Below the pieces are notes generated by a model that saw only the letters and a program-made list of their open reading frames with translations, was not told where the DNA came from and did no database searches. The translations under genes were made by a program, and so were the position numbers. Below are positions 6,892-10,022 of a DNA stretch of 10,022 nt, in pieces; the first letter of the stretch is position 1, and each line of letters starts with the position of its first letter. Origin of the DNA: Gonapodya prolifera JEL478 (lineage: Eukaryota > Monoblepharomycota > Monoblepharidomycetes > Monoblepharidales > Gonapodyaceae); assembly GCA_001574975.1 (NCBI GenBank), contig KQ965883.1, positions 63,919 to 73,940 on the forward strand, read 5' to 3'.

Positions 6892-8820
6892 ATGACTACC
6901 GTCAAGAAACTCTCATACGCCGAAAAGCTCAACCGCATCTCCGTCGCGCAGGGATCCGACGTGCAGCACACCTACACCCAACCGGAACTCGCCGAGATCC
7001 AAAAACCAGAGTACGAGTGGAGCAACGTCAACTGGCTCCATGCCGTGCTTTTGACCACGACACCTGCGTTGGCGGCGTATGGTGTGGCGACCACGCCACT
7101 GGAGTGGAAGACGGGCGTGTGGAGCGTGTTTTGGTATACGTGTACCGGGTTGGGCATTACGGCCGGTGAGTTGGGCGTCGTCCGAGCGCAGCGAGGACGC
7201 CGAGATCGAGGCATAGGCGCGGTAGCGCCCGACTGAGGCTGACTGCCGGTGGCGAGTTACTCGCGGAGCGAGTATCGCATCGTACGGATACCACATGCGA
7301 ATTATTTTGCATCGCATGACTCGTGAGACTTTCCTTGTACCCACCGATCCAATGTCTCACCCTTTCTCCCTCCCACCCACTCTTCCAGGCTACCACCGCC
7401 TCTGGGCGCACAAATCCTACACCGCCGGCTCGATCTACCAATCCCTGTTCGCCTTCTTTGGTGCGGGCGCGTTCCAGGGCTCGATCCGCTGGTGGTCGCG
7501 CGGACACCGTCAGCACCACCGGTACACAGACACGCAAAAGGACCCCTACAGTGCGAGAAAGGGCGCGTTCTGGAGCCATATGGGGTGGATGCTCGTTCAT
7601 GAAAAGCCGAAGAATAGGGGCTATGTGGATATTACGGATTTGGATCGGTGAGTTTCAAAGGGGGAGGTGAGGGGAAAGGGGTTGGGGGTTGCGATGCAGG
7701 GAGGGATGCGGACTGCGAAGCCAGATCAGATACGGCTCCTCGAGGACACCGAGTTTATTGCACCATCTAACCCCAACCTTCTTGTCTCCAGCGATCCCCT
7801 CGTCCGCTTCCAGCACAACTTCTATCTGCCCATCGCCATTTTCGGAGCGTTCGTGTTCCCTACGCTCGTCGCTGGGTACGGGTGGGGTGATTGGAGGGTG
7901 AGTTTGGGCTCGATCTTTTGTCGCACTTAGCAGCACATACTGACTCGGCCCTCTCCACACCAACAGGGAGGATTCTTTTACGCCGGCATCCTCCGCCAAG
8001 TCCTGATCCACCACGCCACTTTCTGCGTCAACTCTTTGGCTCACCTGATCGGTGAACAACCCTTCGACGACCGTCTCACCCCTCGGAACCACTTCATCAC
8101 CGCTCTGGTGACACTCGGCGAGGGCAACCACAACTTCCACCACGAGTACCCCACGGACTACCGCAACGCCATCAAATGGTGGCAGTACGACCCGACCAAG
8201 TGGGTCATTTGGGCCGCGTCCGTTCTGGGTTTGACATGGGACTTGCACGAGTTCCCGAGCAACGAGATCCGCAAGGGAGAGATCAAGATGATTGAGAAGA
8301 AGATTAACGACGAGAAGGCCCATTTGGATTACGGCGTGCCTGTGGAGGAGTTGCCTGGCTGGTCGTTTGCCGAGTGTGAGTGTCTTGTATCGCGCTCTTC
8401 GCTCGTTCGTGACAGTTTCTCACCCTCGCCCCGCCCCGCCTTGCAGTCAAGGCCAAGGCCGCGCAGGAAAAACTCATTGTGATCGACAACGTCGTGTACA
8501 CCGTCGGAAACTTCATGGACGAGCACCCTGGGGGTGCGAACCTACTCAAGTTCTCCATCGGCCACGACGTCACTTACCAGTTTAACGGCGGAGTCTACTT
8601 CCACAACAACGCTGTGAGTAGAATCTCTCTCTTGTCTGACACGCCACACACAACCGTACTCACCACACCCACCCCCTCGCACACACAGGCCCGTAACATG
8701 ATGCAGCGAATGCGCGTGGCCCGTATCACAGGCGACCCCAGCCCGCTCGAGGACGATCTTGTAGTAGACGACGACGAGAAGTGGGTCGGTCTGGCGTCGG
8801 GGAAAGTCAAGGCCGTCTAA
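6892..8820 (+). CDS. OLE1: Acyl-CoA delta-9 desaturase with fused cytochrome b5 domain
   Basis: The enzyme inserts the first double bond into palmitoyl- and stearoyl-CoA, taking electrons through its own b5 domain, in the ER membrane. There are six exons: 6892-7165, 7389-7647, 7792-7897, 7967-8375, 8447-8613 and 8689-8820. All five introns start GTGAG and end AG; the product is 448 aa. The di-iron ligands are visible: HRLWAH (H94, H99), HRQHH (H131, H134, H135), NSLAH (H239) and HNFHH (H268, H271, H272). The family hallmarks [40 protein letters not shown] and [12 protein letters not shown] are all present. The b5 domain (about 350-418) has both haem ligands, H376 in DEHPGG and H402 in YFHNNAA. 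Length is normal for fungal Ole1, with a short N-terminus. Odd points are a 223-bp first intron carrying a dispersed repeat, and Asn at 267 just before the last histidine box. The start is chosen as the first ATG giving the conserved N-terminal run, with an A-rich context. Confidence 0.97.
7175..7290 (-). repeat. Diverged dispersed repeat inside OLE1 intron 1
   Basis: Intron 1 (7166-7388) is 223 bp, whereas the other OLE1 introns are 69-144 bp. On the minus strand its first half contains TCAGTCGGGCGCTACCGCGC followed by CTATGCCTCG. This aligns with the start of the dispersed core (TCAG, CGCTATCGC, CTTACGCCTCG) with a small insertion. It also forms small stems such as GGCGC-GGTA-GCGCC (7220s) and CGTCC...GGACG (7177-7197). 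The repeat-like part is followed by a normal polypyrimidine tract and CCAG acceptor at 7385-7388. Confidence 0.5.
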
Positions 8821-9090
8821 GGGCCGGGAAAGATGGGATTGGGACTTCGGCTGAGGATGGAGGGTGGGACTTGGAGTGCTTTTCTGTTTCTGCGCATTTC
8901 GTTGCCTGTTGCTTGTTGGACTAGATATGTTGCTGTTGCTTTTGTAATTTGAGGGATTGTAACACCTCGCTTTTGATTTGTGACATACATAGCAGTTGGT
9001 GAAATCTTTTTCGAAATTCTTCCATTTCTCTGGTGTTTCAACGAATGTTGCCCATCACACGGACCAAAGCATGTATGCCCTTGCAATTCG
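8821..9090 (+). other. 3' flank of OLE1
   Basis: After the TAA at 8818-8820 the plus strand is purine-rich for 60 bases and then strongly T/G-rich (about 8880-8980; TTGTAATTTGAGGGATTGTAAC), as is usual for fungal 3' UTRs. No AATAAA hexamer is present, so the cleavage site cannot be placed. Confidence 0.45.
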
Positions 9091-9530
9091 ATCTCAGTGG
9101 TGAGACCGTTATCAAATAAGTAATAACTAGTGAATAATCAATGACTGCATAAGAAGCAAAGGTGCTTCAACTTTTCTGACTTTGGTTGATGAAACAACCA
9201 TTTGTAATCATGGGTCCCAAGTGTGATAGCTTGGGAGTGACTTATCCTGAGGGTCAGTAAACGTTCTGCAAATTTTGATGCCCCTTTGGTAACTCAAAGG
9301 CAACAAATGGGTGTGAGCCTGCACCATGTGTGCTGGATCACAAGGGTCATAACCATGTCAAATTGCAGGTCCCAAGCATGAAACGCGTCAGCAGCACACT
9401 GAGAGCTTGAACAAGTTGCTTTTTCAAAATTTTGGCACAGATTTAATAGATTGAATGACTGTAAAAATATGGAAAGCTGTTTCAAGTGGTTCTGCCACTT
9501 CTGACTGCCGATTCACAGGCTCGCTGCTGC
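9090..9530. other. AT-richer non-coding block with small hairpins
   Basis: This block is visibly lower in GC than the rest of the window. It contains three short stem-loops: TCCCAAG/CTTGGGA (9215-9236, 8-base loop), CCTTTG/CAAAGG (9283-9300, 6-base loop) and AAGTGG/CCACTT (9484-9500, 5-base loop). The word GGTCCCAAG occurs twice (9213-9221, 9368-9376). No protein-like frame is seen. It could be decayed transposon DNA, a non-coding RNA or simple spacer. Confidence 0.3.
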
Positions 9531-9659
9531 ACTCGCCGCCCGATTTCGCCCCAGGTGTTGTCCCCCATTTTATTTATTCAATGAACAGGCCCGTATTTAT
9601 TCGTAGTATGATCAAAATTGGTGTTTTATGGTGAAATCTGAAATTAGTTTTAATGTTGA

Positions 9660-10022
9660 TGACGTTCCATGTGTTCATTCCCACTGCCCAAGTGCCCCAA
9701 ACACAGACCTCCCATATTTCAACCTACAGCCCTCCCCCCATTAATCCACACTGCCCCACTATTACTCCTTCGAAAACACGCCTGTTTTCCTTTCTTTCGA
9801 ACCTCCCTCTCTCTCCTCTCACCTCCTCTCGTCCTTTCATGTCACCACATTCGTGCTCCCACAACCCTCGCCCGACGCGTATCTCCCGCGCACCCGCACG
9901 ACTTTTTTCACCATATTGATACCCCCGCGTCACTGTCTCGCGTCCAAGCCTTACCAGCGGCCTTTCGGCGGTCCCACCCCTGGAACACCCAGTCATCCTT
10001 TCCTCCCCCCGGAGACCCATCC
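9660..10022 (+). promoter_or_regulatory. Pyrimidine-rich region, perhaps the promoter or 5' UTR of a following gene
   Basis: The plus strand is dominated by C and T (for example CCTCCCTCTCTCTCCTCTCA near 9801), similar to the stretch upstream of OLE1 at 6140-6280. A short frame starting at ATG 9839 runs 27 codons to TGA and could only be an upstream ORF. No coding exon with recognisable protein similarity is present before the window ends, so a downstream plus-strand gene is inference. Confidence 0.3.

Noticed and set aside
7655-8323. 222-codon open frame on the minus strand
   Set aside because: It lies opposite OLE1 exons 3 and 4 and an intron, where the plus strand encodes clear desaturase motifs.
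9653-9919. 88-codon open frame in the pyrimidine-rich right end
   Set aside because: It consists mainly of Pro, Ser, Thr and His as expected from C/T-rich DNA, with no domain.

Overview
The window looks like nuclear DNA of a fungus. It carries short spliceosomal introns (mostly 56-93 bp, GT...AG, many with GTGAGT or GTAAGT donors). It also holds a fungal-type stearoyl-CoA (delta-9) desaturase with a fused C-terminal cytochrome b5 domain, and a gene for the fungal 7TM-plus-RGS protein architecture. The phylum cannot be settled from the sequence alone. No bacterial operons, tRNA, rRNA or CRISPR array are visible.

Layout. At the left edge (1-144, minus strand) is only the first exon and the first 21 intron bases of a 7TM-RGS paralogue whose body lies outside the window. 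Positions 145-470 are its upstream region. Positions 470-840 hold nothing recognisable. Positions 840-2260 are old, degenerate non-coding repeats. A complete, eight-exon 7TM-RGS gene runs on the minus strand from 4507 to 2441 (514 aa by my splice model). Its first exon, the start of intron 1 and its proximal upstream DNA match the left-edge copy at a constant offset of 4363 bp, so the two genes are tandem duplicates in the same orientation. Positions 4508-4840 are its upstream region, and 4860-5560 are more copies of the same repeats. Positions 5560-6891 are the long upstream region of the plus-strand desaturase gene OLE1 (six exons, 6892-8820, 448 aa). OLE1 is divergent from the complete receptor-like gene, with about 2.4 kb between the two start codons. 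Positions 8821-9000 are its 3' flank, 9090-9530 is an AT-richer block with small hairpins, and 9660-10022 is a pyrimidine-rich stretch that may belong to a following gene.

Function. The two gene families are not obviously linked. One is membrane-bound G-protein signalling: a seven-helix membrane part followed by a domain that normally speeds GTP hydrolysis by a G-alpha subunit. The other is the ER desaturase that makes palmitoleic and oleic acid from saturated acyl-CoA. The most noteworthy observations are the tandem receptor duplication with a sharp identity step, altered G-alpha-contact positions in the RGS domain, and a dispersed repeat family of about 60 bp with copies between the genes and inside the first intron of OLE1.
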